Assembly (NCBI GenBank): GCA_964602415.1
Contig: CAZRQL010000002.1
Coordinates: 1-64,000, forward strand
Direction: 5' to 3'
Length of the DNA: 64,000 nt
From: CAZRQL01 sp964602415
Lineage (GTDB): Bacteria; Bacteroidota; Bacteroidia; Cytophagales; Flammeovirgaceae
The translations under genes and the position numbers were made by a program. The notes beneath the pieces were generated by a model, which searched no databases, was not told the DNA's origin, and worked only from the letters and a program-made list of their open reading frames with translations. Shown one piece after another: positions 53,896-62,961 of this stretch (the first letter of the stretch is position 1; every line of letters begins with the position of its first letter).

Positions 53896-56451
53896 ATGAA
53901 ATTCGGATTTATTGTCATCCTATCGCTGTGTTGTTCGGTGGCCTCGCCTGCTTTTGCTCAAAAAAAGGAAAAGAAAAAAAAGAAAAAACAACAAACTGAG
54001 CAAATAGAAGTCTATCAAGACACCCTTGCCATACAAGAGCCGATTTGGATACCCAAAAAGGGAGACTACAACCCCTCAGCCCCTCGGATTTTTGATTTGC
54101 TGCATACCAAGCTGGAAGCCTCGTTTGACTGGGCTAAACAAAGGCTCAACGGAAAGGCTACCTTGCGGCTGAGGCCACATTTTTATCCCCAGCAGCTACT
54201 TCAACTTGATGCCATCGGTTTTTGGATTGATGACATCAGCATCAACGGACAAAAACTCAACTTTAGCTATGACTCATTGAAAATCAATATAGAACTACCC
54301 AAAGTTTATACCCGTCAAGACAGCTTTGATATCCAAATCACCTACACCGCACGCCCCAACGAAATCCCAAGCAAAGGCAGCCAAGCCATTGGAGACGACA
54401 GAGGGCTGTATTTCATAGACCCCACCGAAACCAACCCTTACAAACCCACACAAATCTGGACGCAAGGCGAAACACAAGCCAACTCATGCTGGTTGCCCAC
54501 CATAGACGTACCCAACACAAAATCAACCCAAGAGATGGTATTGACGGTTGAGAAAAAATACCGAACCCTCTCTAACGGCAAACTGGTGAGCAGCGTGGAG
54601 AATCCCGATGGCACACGCACCGACCACTGGCTGATGGACAAACCCCACGCGGTGTACCTTTTTATGATGGCGGTGGGTGAGTTTGAGGTCATTACGGACA
54701 AGTGGCGGGACAAAGAAGTCAGCTATTGGGTAGAGCCTGAGTTCAAGACGTATGCCAAGGCCATTTTTGGGCGCACTCCGCAGATGATAGAGTATTTTTC
54801 AAATTTGCTCGGCTATCCGTTTCCTTGGGACAAATACGCCCAAGTGGTGGTGAGGGATTTTGTATCCGGGGCAATGGAAAACACCACGGCCAGCGTTTTC
54901 ATGGAAGACCTCAACGTGGACAATCGGTTTTTGTTGGATGGGCACTGGGACCAAATCATTGCACATGAACTCTTTCACCACTGGTTTGGGGATTTGGTAA
55001 CTTGCGAGTCTTGGGCTAACCTGCCTCTCAATGAGTCGTTTGCCAATTATTCGGAGTACCTATGGCTTGAGCACTACTACGGAGAAGAAGAAGCCCAAAA
55101 CGCCAGACTCGAAGAACTCGCCAACTACCTTTATGAGTCCAACAGCAAGCGAGAACCTATCATCCGCTACTACCACACCGACAGAGAAGACATGTTTGAC
55201 AGCCACTCTTACGCCAAAGGAGGGCTGATTTTACACCTTTTGAGGAGCTATGTAGGCGATGAGGCTTTCTTTGCCTCGCTCTCTTTGCACCTGAAAAACC
55301 GTCAATACAAAACCGCCGAAATCCACGACTTGCGCATGGCTTTTGAAGAAGTTACCGGGCAGGACTTAAATTGGTTTTTTGAGCAATTCTTCCTAAGCCC
55401 CGGACACCCCGAACTCAACATCACAGACGAGTACAACAATGGCCAACTCAGGGTCATTATCGAACAAAAGCAAGATACTCGGTATTTACCTCTTTACCGT
55501 ATCCCCGTTCAGATTCAACTACATGTAGGCCGGCAAATCAAGGATTTTGAATTTTTTATTAGCAGACGATTTGATACGCTCTTGATTGGCGATGTGCCCC
55601 AAAAACCCGATTTGGTGATGTTCAATCCCAATTTCACGCTTTTTGGCGAATTTGAGCACGAAAAGAGCACAGAGAGTTTGATTTTCCAATTTCAAAATGC
55701 CACTTCTTACCGAATGGCCTACGATGCACTGGAAAAACTCATGCCAAAAGTAGGCGAGCCTAAAGTAGGGACAACCATCATTGCAGCCTTAGACTCAAAA
55801 TACAAAACATTCCGCGAAGCGGCAGCAGAAGCCATTGCCAAACTACCCCCCAATCTGCGAAGCCAAACCCTCAAAACCAAGCTCAGAAGCATGTTTGAGT
55901 CTGATACAATGGGGGTTGTGAGGGCAGCCTGCTTGAGAACCCTCAACAAATGGGGCGAAATACAAGAAGCTGAACTTCAATACGCCCTCAACGACAGCTC
56001 GTACAAAGTTTTGGCAGCCGCGCTGGACATCTACTCTTCGGCAGGTGCCCAACCTGATGAAGTCATGGCCAAATTTGAAAATACTCTCAACTCAGAGGTA
56101 TTGATTACCATAGCCGGACATTACATCGAAAAGAAAGTCAAAAACAAAAATAACTGGTTTGAGCAGGCCATACAGAAGTTGGGGGGCTACAAATCCGCCG
56201 CCTTGATGCAGTACTACGGATACTACAACTACGTAGTGGATGAATCCCAGCACCAACAGGCGGTCAATTTTTTTGTACAAAAAGCACAAGGGCAAAATAA
56301 CAGCCGCCTCAAAGTAGCCGCTTGGTTTTCTTTGGTCATATACGCCGACAAAACCGCCGACCAAATGCTGGTAGAAATTGCCAGAAAAATCCTTGAAAGT
56401 GAAAAAAGTGCCAAAACCCAGCGCGAAATGATTGAAAGTTTGCAACGCTAA
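53896..56451 (+). CDS. M1-family metallopeptidase with HEAT-like C-terminus
   Basis: 851 aa. Signal peptide MKFGFIVILSLCCSVASPAFA followed by a lysine-rich stretch. M1 core: GAMEN exopeptidase motif (325-329), zinc motif HELFHHWFG (H357, H361) and the third ligand Glu in LNESFANY. The C-terminal 250 residues show HEAT-like repeats (FREAAAEAIAKLPPNL, VRAACLRTLNKWG). An exported aminopeptidase. The TlpA lipoprotein gene follows after 9 bases. Confidence 0.93.
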   Translation: MKFGFIVILSLCCSVASPAFAQKKEKKKKKKQQTEQIEVYQDTLAIQEPIWIPKKGDYNPSAPRIFDLLHTKLEASFDWAKQRLNGKATLRLRPHFYPQQLLQLDAIGFWIDDISINGQKLNFSYDSLKINIELPKVYTRQDSFDIQITYTARPNEIPSKGSQAIGDDRGLYFIDPTETNPYKPTQIWTQGETQANSCWLPTIDVPNTKSTQEMVLTVEKKYRTLSNGKLVSSVENPDGTRTDHWLMDKPHAVYLFMMAVGEFEVITDKWRDKEVSYWVEPEFKTYAKAIFGRTPQMIEYFSNLLGYPFPWDKYAQVVVRDFVSGAMENTTASVFMEDLNVDNRFLLDGHWDQIIAHELFHHWFGDLVTCESWANLPLNESFANYSEYLWLEHYYGEEEAQNARLEELANYLYESNSKREPIIRYYHTDREDMFDSHSYAKGGLILHLLRSYVGDEAFFASLSLHLKNRQYKTAEIHDLRMAFEEVTGQDLNWFFEQFFLSPGHPELNITDEYNNGQLRVIIEQKQDTRYLPLYRIPVQIQLHVGRQIKDFEFFISRRFDTLLIGDVPQKPDLVMFNPNFTLFGEFEHEKSTESLIFQFQNATSYRMAYDALEKLMPKVGEPKVGTTIIAALDSKYKTFREAAAEAIAKLPPNLRSQTLKTKLRSMFESDTMGVVRAACLRTLNKWGEIQEAELQYALNDSSYKVLAAALDIYSSAGAQPDEVMAKFENTLNSEVLITIAGHYIEKKVKNKNNWFEQAIQKLGGYKSAALMQYYGYYNYVVDESQHQQAVNFFVQKAQGQNNSRLKVAAWFSLVIYADKTADQMLVEIARKILESEKSAKTQREMIESLQR

Positions 56452-56460
56452 GTAAAACCG

Positions 56461-57669
56461 ATGAGATTCAATGCCCTGAAAAAAACACCGATTCCCAAAA
56501 TCACGCTCATATTGGGCTTCGGACTGCTTATGGCCTCTTGCAGCCCACAAGAACAAACAAACGGCCTTTACCGCGTCGAACTTTCCATTCAAAATCAACA
56601 ACTTCCGTTCGTTATTGAATTAAAAAACGACTCGGTTTTTCTTATCAACGGGGCGGAGCGATTGGCTATAGAAACACTGACCAAGCGCAAAGACTCTTTT
56701 GCTGTGGAATTGCTCAGTTTCAATGCCGAGTTGGTGTTCAAACTTCAAAATCAACAAATTGAAGGCTACTGGAGGAAGTTGGACGCAGCCGATTACATCG
56801 TGAAATTGAGAGGTCAAAAAAGTTCAAAACCTCGTTTTGCTGCATCAAAGCCAAGAGAATTTTCGGGCAAATTTGAAGTACAGTTCACCAAACCCGACGG
56901 CAATACGTACCCCGCTCTGGGGATTTTTTATACCGAAGCGGGCGAATTGAGGGGTACTTTTCTGACCAACAGCGGGGATTATCGTTTTTTGGCAGGGGTG
57001 GCTGATGCCGATTCGCTTAAGTTGTCCTGCTTTGACGGCACTCATGCCTATTTGTTTGAGGCGGCCATCAAGGGCGACAGCTTGCTGGAAGGGCGGTTTT
57101 GGTCAGGCAAAAGCCGAATGCTCACATGGACAGCCCGCCGCAACGACAATTTCGCACTGGCCGACCCCGCTACATTGACCTATCTGAAAGACAGCACCCA
57201 ACCATTCGAGTTTTCGTTTCCCGATTTGAGTGGCCGACAGGTGGCTCTCAAAGACTATTTCGGCAAGGTGGTAGTGGTTCAGATTTTAGGCTCTTGGTGT
57301 CCAAACTGCATGGACGAAACCCGATTTTTGGCACAATTTCACCGCCTTTACCAACAAAAAGGGTTTGAGGTACTGGGTTTGGCATTTGAGACCGCCCAAG
57401 AGATACAAAACGGCGGCAAAATGCTTTCCAAGTTCAAGCAAAAACTACAAGCCGATTACCCCATGCTACTGTGCGGCACACCCGAAAAAGCCTTAGAAGC
57501 CCTGCCTACTCTCAACAGAGTCTCTTCTTTTCCTACCACGATTTTTGTGGACAAAAAGGGCAAGGTGCGCCACATACACACTGGTTTTTCAGGGCCTGCA
57601 ACGGGAGGGTTTTACCAAGATTTTGTGGAAGAGTTTACCGAAAGAATCGAAAAACTGTTGACAGAATGA
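56461..57669 (+). CDS. TlpA-family thioredoxin-like lipoprotein
   Basis: 402 aa. Lipobox LLMASC near residue 27 predicts lipid attachment. Residues about 30-225 are a beta-rich domain typical of Bacteroidota TlpA proteins; the C-terminal 160 residues form a thioredoxin fold with active site WCPNC. Probably reduces periplasmic disulfides or cytochrome c cysteines. Its stop overlaps the dinD ATG by 4 bases. Confidence 0.88.
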   Translation: MRFNALKKTPIPKITLILGFGLLMASCSPQEQTNGLYRVELSIQNQQLPFVIELKNDSVFLINGAERLAIETLTKRKDSFAVELLSFNAELVFKLQNQQIEGYWRKLDAADYIVKLRGQKSSKPRFAASKPREFSGKFEVQFTKPDGNTYPALGIFYTEAGELRGTFLTNSGDYRFLAGVADADSLKLSCFDGTHAYLFEAAIKGDSLLEGRFWSGKSRMLTWTARRNDNFALADPATLTYLKDSTQPFEFSFPDLSGRQVALKDYFGKVVVVQILGSWCPNCMDETRFLAQFHRLYQQKGFEVLGLAFETAQEIQNGGKMLSKFKQKLQADYPMLLCGTPEKALEALPTLNRVSSFPTTIFVDKKGKVRHIHTGFSGPATGGFYQDFVEEFTERIEKLLTE

Positions 57670-58493
57670 AAAAAGAGCTTATCGCTGAACTTTTTGAAAA
57701 ATTTGAGGCCGCCCGCAGGGAAACCGAAGGAGTCGAATACTGGAGTGCCCAAGAATTGCAGCATATTTTGGGCTATCACGATTGGAAGCCTTTTGCCAAA
57801 GTGATAGAAAAAGCCCGAAACGCTTGCCAAACTACTGGCGAAAAAATTGAAGATCATTTTATTGATATGTCCTCTTTGACCCACGAGGAAAGCCAAGACA
57901 CCGCATTGACCCGTTTTGCTTGCTATTTGACGGCACAAAATGGCGACCCGCTCAAAAACGAAGTGGCTTTTGCCCAAACTTACTTTGCCGTACAAGCCCG
58001 CAAACAAGAAATCATCGAAAAACGACTGCTTGACGTGGCGCGGGTGAGTGCCAGAGAGAGGCTTTCCAAATCTGAACGAAAACTCTCAGGCTTGATTTAC
58101 GAGCGCGGGGTGGACGAAAAAGGCTTTGCCACCATCCGCTCACAAGGCGATAAGGCCTTGTTTGGACACACTACCTCGGAGATGAAAAAAATACTCAATA
58201 TCCCCGAAAACCGCCCGCTGGCTGATTTTTTGCCTACTCTGACCATCAAAGCCAAGGATTTTGCCACCGAACTCACCAGCCACAACGTCCAAGAAAAAGA
58301 CCTTAAAGGCATGGACGAAATCGTCAAAGAACACACCGACAACAACTTAGCTGTGCGCCAAATGCTTATGGAGCGGGGCGTAGAGCCGGAGAAGTTGCCG
58401 GCAGCGGAAGATGTGCAACTGGTGCGCCGCCGACTCGAATCAGAGGAAAAGCGCGTGCTTTCCGAAACTAAAAAGAAAAACAAAAAAAGATAA
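57666..58493 (+). CDS. dinD: DNA-damage-inducible protein D
   Basis: 275 aa. BRO-N-like domain (GVEYWSAQELQHILGYHDWKPFAKVIEKARNACQTTG) and the DinD core (LTRFACYLTAQNGDPLKNEVAFAQTYFAVQARKQE, ERGVDEKGFATIRSQGDKALFGHTT). In E. coli it is SOS-induced and restrains RecA filaments. No LexA box was seen. The ATG at 57666 is coupled (ATGA) to the TlpA gene, an odd partner. Confidence 0.88.
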   Translation: MKKELIAELFEKFEAARRETEGVEYWSAQELQHILGYHDWKPFAKVIEKARNACQTTGEKIEDHFIDMSSLTHEESQDTALTRFACYLTAQNGDPLKNEVAFAQTYFAVQARKQEIIEKRLLDVARVSARERLSKSERKLSGLIYERGVDEKGFATIRSQGDKALFGHTTSEMKKILNIPENRPLADFLPTLTIKAKDFATELTSHNVQEKDLKGMDEIVKEHTDNNLAVRQMLMERGVEPEKLPAAEDVQLVRRRLESEEKRVLSETKKKNKKR

Positions 58494-58577
58494 GCACCCA
58501 ATTAGAATGAGGGAAACTTGTGAGAGTGCTCGAGGAAGACTAACTTTGTGCGGCAAATAACAAAATATAAATTTGCC

Positions 58578-60050
58578 ATGCTTTTTGATGCCGAAAAATT
58601 TGCTTTTGAAGCCCTTACCTACGATGATGTGCTTCTTCTTCCGGCTTATTCGGAAGTAGTCCCTCGCCAAACCCATGTCGGCTCACGCTTGAGCAAAAAC
58701 ATTTCACTCAATATTCCCATCGTTTCGGCGGCCATGGACACCGTTACCGAATCGGATATGGCCATAGCCATCGCCAACCAAGGAGGCATAGGGTTCATCC
58801 ACAAAAATATGACCATCGCCCAGCAAGCCTTGCAAGTCAGAAAAGTCAAGCGGGCACAAAGCGGCATGATTATAGACCCCATCACCCTCAAGCCCAACGT
58901 CTCTTTGTTTGAAGCGGCCAAAGTGATGAGAGAAAACAAAATCGGCGGCATTCCCATCATAAACGATGAGGGTATTTTAGTAGGCATTTTGACCAACCGC
59001 GATATGAGGTTTCAAAAAGATTTGAACCTCACTGTGGGAGAAATCATGACAAAGGAAAACCTCATCACCGCCAACGAAGGCATCACACTTGAAGAAGCGG
59101 AAGAGGTCTTGCAAGCCTATCGCATCGAAAAGCTGCCCATAGTGGACAAATCTTTCAAACTCATCGGCCTGATTACCTACCGCGACATACTCAACAACCG
59201 CGACAGACCCAACGCCTGCAAAGATGAGTACGGCAGGCTTAGGGTTGGGGCAGCCGTCGGCGTAACACCCGATACCATCGAACGAATCGAGCAAGTCAAA
59301 GCCGCCGGAGTGGATATCATCACCATAGACACCGCCCATGGCCACTCAAAAGGTGTCATAGATATGCTCAAAGCCATCAGAAGGCTTTTTCCTGATTTAG
59401 AGGTCGTTTGTGGCAATGTGGCTACTGCCGAAGGGGCTTTGGCCTTGGCTGAAGCCGGAGCCAGTGCCGTCAAAGTAGGTGTAGGACCCGGCAGTATTTG
59501 CACGACTCGGGTCATAGCCGGCGTGGGTATGCCTCAGCTATCGGCTGTCTATTACGCCGCAAAAGCCCTCAAACCCTTGGGCGTGCCTGTCATAGCTGAT
59601 GGAGGCATTCGCTTTTCGGGGGATATGGTCAAAGCACTGGCCGCAGGAGCTTCGTCTGTGATGATTGGTTCGCTGTTGGCAGGCACAGAAGAAGCACCTG
59701 GAGAGGTAATCCTGTACGAAGGACGTAAGTTCAAATCCTATCGCGGGATGGGTTCGCTCGAAGCCATGGAGTCAGGTTCAAAAGACCGCTACTTCCAAGA
59801 TGCCGAAGACGACATCAAAAAATTAGTACCCGAAGGAATATCGGGCAGAGTTCCTTACAAAGGAAGGGTCGAAGAAGTCATCTACCAATTGGTGGGAGGA
59901 CTTAGAGCCGGTATGGGTTACTGCGGCGCGGCAGACATCAAAGCCCTGCAAAAAGCCCGCTTCGTAAAAATTACCCAAGCAGGCTTTATCGAAAGCCACC
60001 CTCACAATGTAACCATCACCCGAGAAGCCCCCAACTATACAAGAAGATAA
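58578..60050 (+). CDS. guaB: Inosine-5'-monophosphate dehydrogenase
   Basis: 490 aa. TIM barrel with two CBS domains inserted (about 95-215). YDDVLLLPAYSEV at the start, catalytic Cys in GPGSICTTRVIAGVG, flap region YRGMGSLEAM. Converts IMP to XMP. ATG at 58578 is preferred over GTG at 58548. TAAATTTG stands immediately upstream (58568-58575) but is too close to the ATG to be its -7 box. Confidence 0.97.
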   Translation: MLFDAEKFAFEALTYDDVLLLPAYSEVVPRQTHVGSRLSKNISLNIPIVSAAMDTVTESDMAIAIANQGGIGFIHKNMTIAQQALQVRKVKRAQSGMIIDPITLKPNVSLFEAAKVMRENKIGGIPIINDEGILVGILTNRDMRFQKDLNLTVGEIMTKENLITANEGITLEEAEEVLQAYRIEKLPIVDKSFKLIGLITYRDILNNRDRPNACKDEYGRLRVGAAVGVTPDTIERIEQVKAAGVDIITIDTAHGHSKGVIDMLKAIRRLFPDLEVVCGNVATAEGALALAEAGASAVKVGVGPGSICTTRVIAGVGMPQLSAVYYAAKALKPLGVPVIADGGIRFSGDMVKALAAGASSVMIGSLLAGTEEAPGEVILYEGRKFKSYRGMGSLEAMESGSKDRYFQDAEDDIKKLVPEGISGRVPYKGRVEEVIYQLVGGLRAGMGYCGAADIKALQKARFVKITQAGFIESHPHNVTITREAPNYTRR

Positions 60051-60141
60051 ATCTGTGTCTAATCAGTCTAATCCGTGTTATCTGTGTCCCATTTGTGTTT
60101 TTGAACGCGGATTTTGCGGATTGAACGGATAATTACAGATG
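60051..60141. repeat. Imperfect inverted repeat, dispersed-type
   Basis: The left half contains AATCAGTCTAATCCGTGTT-like text (about 60059-60083); the right half holds GCGGATTTTGCGGATTGAAC (60112-60131), whose complement repeats AATCCG twice and ends ATCTGT. Such AATCCG-rich inverted sequences are common intergenic repeats in Bacteroidota. No coding capacity. Confidence 0.4.
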
Positions 60142-60188
60142 AAAATTTATGTTTAATTGGTTGAATTAATATTATCTGCATCATAAAA

Positions 60189-60207
60189 TTTGGTAATTAT
60201 TACCAAA
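60189..60207. repeat. Perfect 19-base palindrome
   Basis: TTTGGTAATTATTACCAAA has 9-base arms around one T. It lies 28 bases before the terminator hairpin between guaB and the rhodopsin gene, downstream of both. It could add a terminator-like stem or be a protein site; only the symmetry is seen. Confidence 0.5.
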
Positions 60208-60235
60208 CTGTAAGATTTCAAAAACTAAATTAAAT

Positions 60236-60277
60236 AGCCCATAACCGTTCCAATTTAGATGGCTGCGGTTACGGGCT
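60236..60277. terminator. Bidirectional terminator between guaB and the rhodopsin gene
   Basis: AGCCCATAACCG (60236-60247) pairs with CGGTTACGGGCT (60266-60277) with one mismatch and an 18-base loop. Six T follow on the plus strand after TAC; an ATTTAATTTA run follows on the minus strand. It lies 7 bases past the rhodopsin stop, so it mainly serves that gene. Confidence 0.65.
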
Positions 60278-60284
60278 TACTTTT

Positions 60285-61001
60285 TTATTCTTCCGTTCTT
60301 GAAAGTGAATAAATTACTAACCCAAAACCAATTTTATTAATAGCATCACCAATGTTGTATACAATGTCCATAGCATGAGAAGCAGCAGCCGGATCGGAAA
60401 CAAGTTGAATTCCAAATAATCCTCCCGGTGTACCTAAAATGTAACCTATCGGATAAATCGCCCAACCAACCAATACAAACCATGCCAAAATTCTTGTAGC
60501 CTTAGCTACTTGGACACCAGCAGTTTGAGCTAATTTTGCAACTTCACCAAACCAAACAAGATAAACGATATAGAAATAAGCAACACTGGAAACTACCCCC
60601 CAAAATACACTGTTTTCTCTATATATGGTCTCTCCAAAATAGCCTGTAACCAGCATTGCCAGAGCAGCAAATATCAACTTCCACAGTAAAGAAATTTTTG
60701 CACCTGCCTTTTTGGTTATGAGATAAAACTCAACGCACATTAGGGGCACAGTAAGAATCCAGTCCACATAACGGAAAAAAATAGGAGATTCGCCTGTTTC
60801 AAGGTTATATCCCCTCATGTAGTAATAATGCACTGCTGCAATAAAAGTTATCAATCCTGATACAAGAACAGATGTTCTCCATTTTTGAGAGGTGTTGTTT
60901 AACTCAAGAAAAAAGAAGACCGATGCGGCCATCATGGCCATCGTTCCGATAAAGAAGGTGAATGCGACGTAGTTGTCACTAGCAATTTTTAAATGTTCCA
61001 T
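60285..61001 (-). CDS. Proton-pumping rhodopsin, predicted green-absorbing and carotenoid-binding
   Basis: 238 aa, seven membrane helices, no signal peptide. Alignment to proteorhodopsin with a constant offset of 17 gives D80 (acceptor), T84, E91 (donor), H58 (partner of the acceptor) and D219/K223 (retinal Schiff base lysine): the full outward H+ pump set. M88 takes the spectral-tuning site (Leu/Met green, Gln blue). G135 replaces GPR Phe152, the position opened to a carotenoid in xanthorhodopsin. No retinal synthesis gene is in the window. It is flanked by a terminator and by a 664-base upstream region. Confidence 0.93.
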   Translation of the reverse strand: MEHLKIASDNYVAFTFFIGTMAMMAASVFFFLELNNTSQKWRTSVLVSGLITFIAAVHYYYMRGYNLETGESPIFFRYVDWILTVPLMCVEFYLITKKAGAKISLLWKLIFAALAMLVTGYFGETIYRENSVFWGVVSSVAYFYIVYLVWFGEVAKLAQTAGVQVAKATRILAWFVLVGWAIYPIGYILGTPGGLFGIQLVSDPAAASHAMDIVYNIGDAINKIGFGLVIYSLSRTEE

Positions 61002-61665
61002 TTTTTTTATTATGATTATTTTCCTACTCTTTTGGATTTTCAGAATACTCCCTGTTTTTAAAGTGGTTTTCTTGTCTCCACTTTTTTTCTGTCAGTCTAA
61101 GGTGGTCAACCTGTCTTAAACCATTATTTATGTTAAATTTATTAATGTTATATCAAGCAAATGCAAAACTGAGTGAACTAATTCTTATCTAAAAAATTGA
61201 TAAAAAATAGCGAAAAGACATGAACAAACTAACGCAAGCGAGATTGAATGCTTTACTTTAAATTCACAAAGACGATTTTGTGATTTTTTTCAGACTAAAC
61301 GAGACTTTGATTTCTCAAATGATTTGCTATCAAACGACACAACTCCACACTACTAATCCATCCTGTTTACGTTTTCAAGTTTTCCTTTTTGTAGCTTTAG
61401 ACGATTGCTACTGAAAACTTCCCTGCCACCTTTCCCCATGTACCGAGCAAAAAAACTCAGTAATTTATCTAATCACTCGCTCAAGAGGGTATAATCCTCA
61501 GCGACTCATTAAATTCACAATGCAATTGTAAGCACCCATGTTCAAACATCCAAATTTTTTATGATTTTTTCACCCTATCAAATTTTTAAATTGTAGGTTT
61601 TGGCCGTAGCCGAATGCACAGTAAATTCGTGGAAAAACTGTAGCTATTGATTTTCAGGCTTGGCG
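61002..61665. other. Long AT-rich intergenic region upstream of the rhodopsin gene
   Basis: No gene, tRNA or repeat recognised in 664 bases. It should hold the rhodopsin promoter: TAAATTTA on the minus strand (complement of 61134-61141) with TTTG about 16 bases further up is the nearest match. A 7-bp hairpin AAAGTGG/CCACTTT (61060-61066 with 61078-61084) would lie in the transcript leader. The half near 61200-61660 shows nothing clear. Confidence 0.4.
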
Positions 61666-62961
61666 TTATTTAATAAAAATCCATTGGAACAGCTCTTTGT
61701 AAGTAGGTTTTTTGCCATAGAGCAAGATGCCGACCCTGTAAATCCTGGCAGCCAGCCAAGTGGCTCCCCAAAAAGCCAGCAGCAGTAAAGCCATAGAAAG
61801 CCATACCTGCCAATCCAAGCCAATGTAAGGCAACCTGACCATCATCACCACAGGGGAAGTCAAAGGAATGATAGACAGCCAAAAAGCTATCGAACCGTCG
61901 GGTTCTTGCATAATCTGGCCAATCAATATAATGGCCAACAGCAAAGGCAATGTAATGGGCAACATAAACTGCTGGGTGTCGGTTTCATTGTCCACGCTGG
62001 CCCCAACCGCCGCAAAAAGTGCCGAATACATCAAATAACCAAATATGAAATAAAACAAAAAACCAAAGCCCAATGCAAAAAAATCCAAACTCAAAATAGC
62101 TCCGGTTATTTTGGAAAAGTTGCTGTCTGCCTGTAAATCTTTTGAAGTTTGGGCGACATCGGCGGTGTTAATACCCAAAAAAATACCGGATACAAACAGC
62201 AAAACCCCTACCAAAACCACCCATATCAGTATCTGAGTAAGGGCTACCAGCGCAACACCCAATATTTTGCCCAACATCAACTCAACAGGACGAACCGATG
62301 AGATAATAATTTCAACAATTCGGTTGGTTTTTTCTTCCAACACCCCTCGCATCACCATTTGAGCATAAATAAATATAAACATATAAATAGCCAGTCCACC
62401 CGCAAAGCCCACACCCATAGCCGCAAGCGAATTGGTGTTTTCCGTATCGGTAGTCAAGTTTTTACTGTCAAGTGCTATTTTTGTTTTTAAAGAATTTAGC
62501 GTTTTTTGGTCTAAAGAGATGGCTGCCAATCTGCGTTCATACAGTATGTCCTCAATGGCGCGGGATATCTCTATGGATTGGGTGGCAGGTAAAGGTTTTT
62601 CAGAATAAATGGTAAAGCCTTTGGGGTCTAAGGTATCAAATTTTGGGATGTAAAGCAGTGCAAAAGCATTGCTTTCTTGCTTGAATTTGTTTTTTACCGC
62701 CTCCAAATTGTCTTCTATGAAGCGGTATTTGATTTGCGAAGTGGATTTGAGGTTGGTCGAATCAAAAAATCCGCTGTCATCCAATACGGCTATGGTGGTG
62801 GTTTCGGTTTTAAGAGCCAAAAATACAGTAGGCAATACATACACAGCCGCTATCAAAATAGGCCCCAAAATGGACATGATGATAAAGCTTTTTTTGCGCA
62901 CGCGGCTCAAATATTCACGCTCTAAGATGAGCGCAATACGGTTTACGGATATTTTATTCAT
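61666..62961 (-). CDS. Nat-type ABC transporter permease
   Basis: 431 aa. ABC2-type (NatB) architecture: N-terminal helix (FIIMSILGPILIAAVYVLPTVFLAL), a long extracytoplasmic loop (about 60-195), then five helices including VMRGVLEEKTNRIVEIIISSVRPVELMLGKILG, the conserved motif of this class. Start MNKISVNRIALILEREYLSRVRKKSF fits the family; it overlaps the ATPase gene by 8 bases. Confidence 0.88.
   Translation of the reverse strand: MNKISVNRIALILEREYLSRVRKKSFIIMSILGPILIAAVYVLPTVFLALKTETTTIAVLDDSGFFDSTNLKSTSQIKYRFIEDNLEAVKNKFKQESNAFALLYIPKFDTLDPKGFTIYSEKPLPATQSIEISRAIEDILYERRLAAISLDQKTLNSLKTKIALDSKNLTTDTENTNSLAAMGVGFAGGLAIYMFIFIYAQMVMRGVLEEKTNRIVEIIISSVRPVELMLGKILGVALVALTQILIWVVLVGVLLFVSGIFLGINTADVAQTSKDLQADSNFSKITGAILSLDFFALGFGFLFYFIFGYLMYSALFAAVGASVDNETDTQQFMLPITLPLLLAIILIGQIMQEPDGSIAFWLSIIPLTSPVVMMVRLPYIGLDWQVWLSMALLLLAFWGATWLAARIYRVGILLYGKKPTYKELFQWIFIK

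Noticed and set aside
61480..61520. Possible tRNA-like arm (CTCAAGAGGGTATAATCCTCAG)
   Set aside because: No acceptor stem, T-loop GTTC or anticodon arm of the right length around it.
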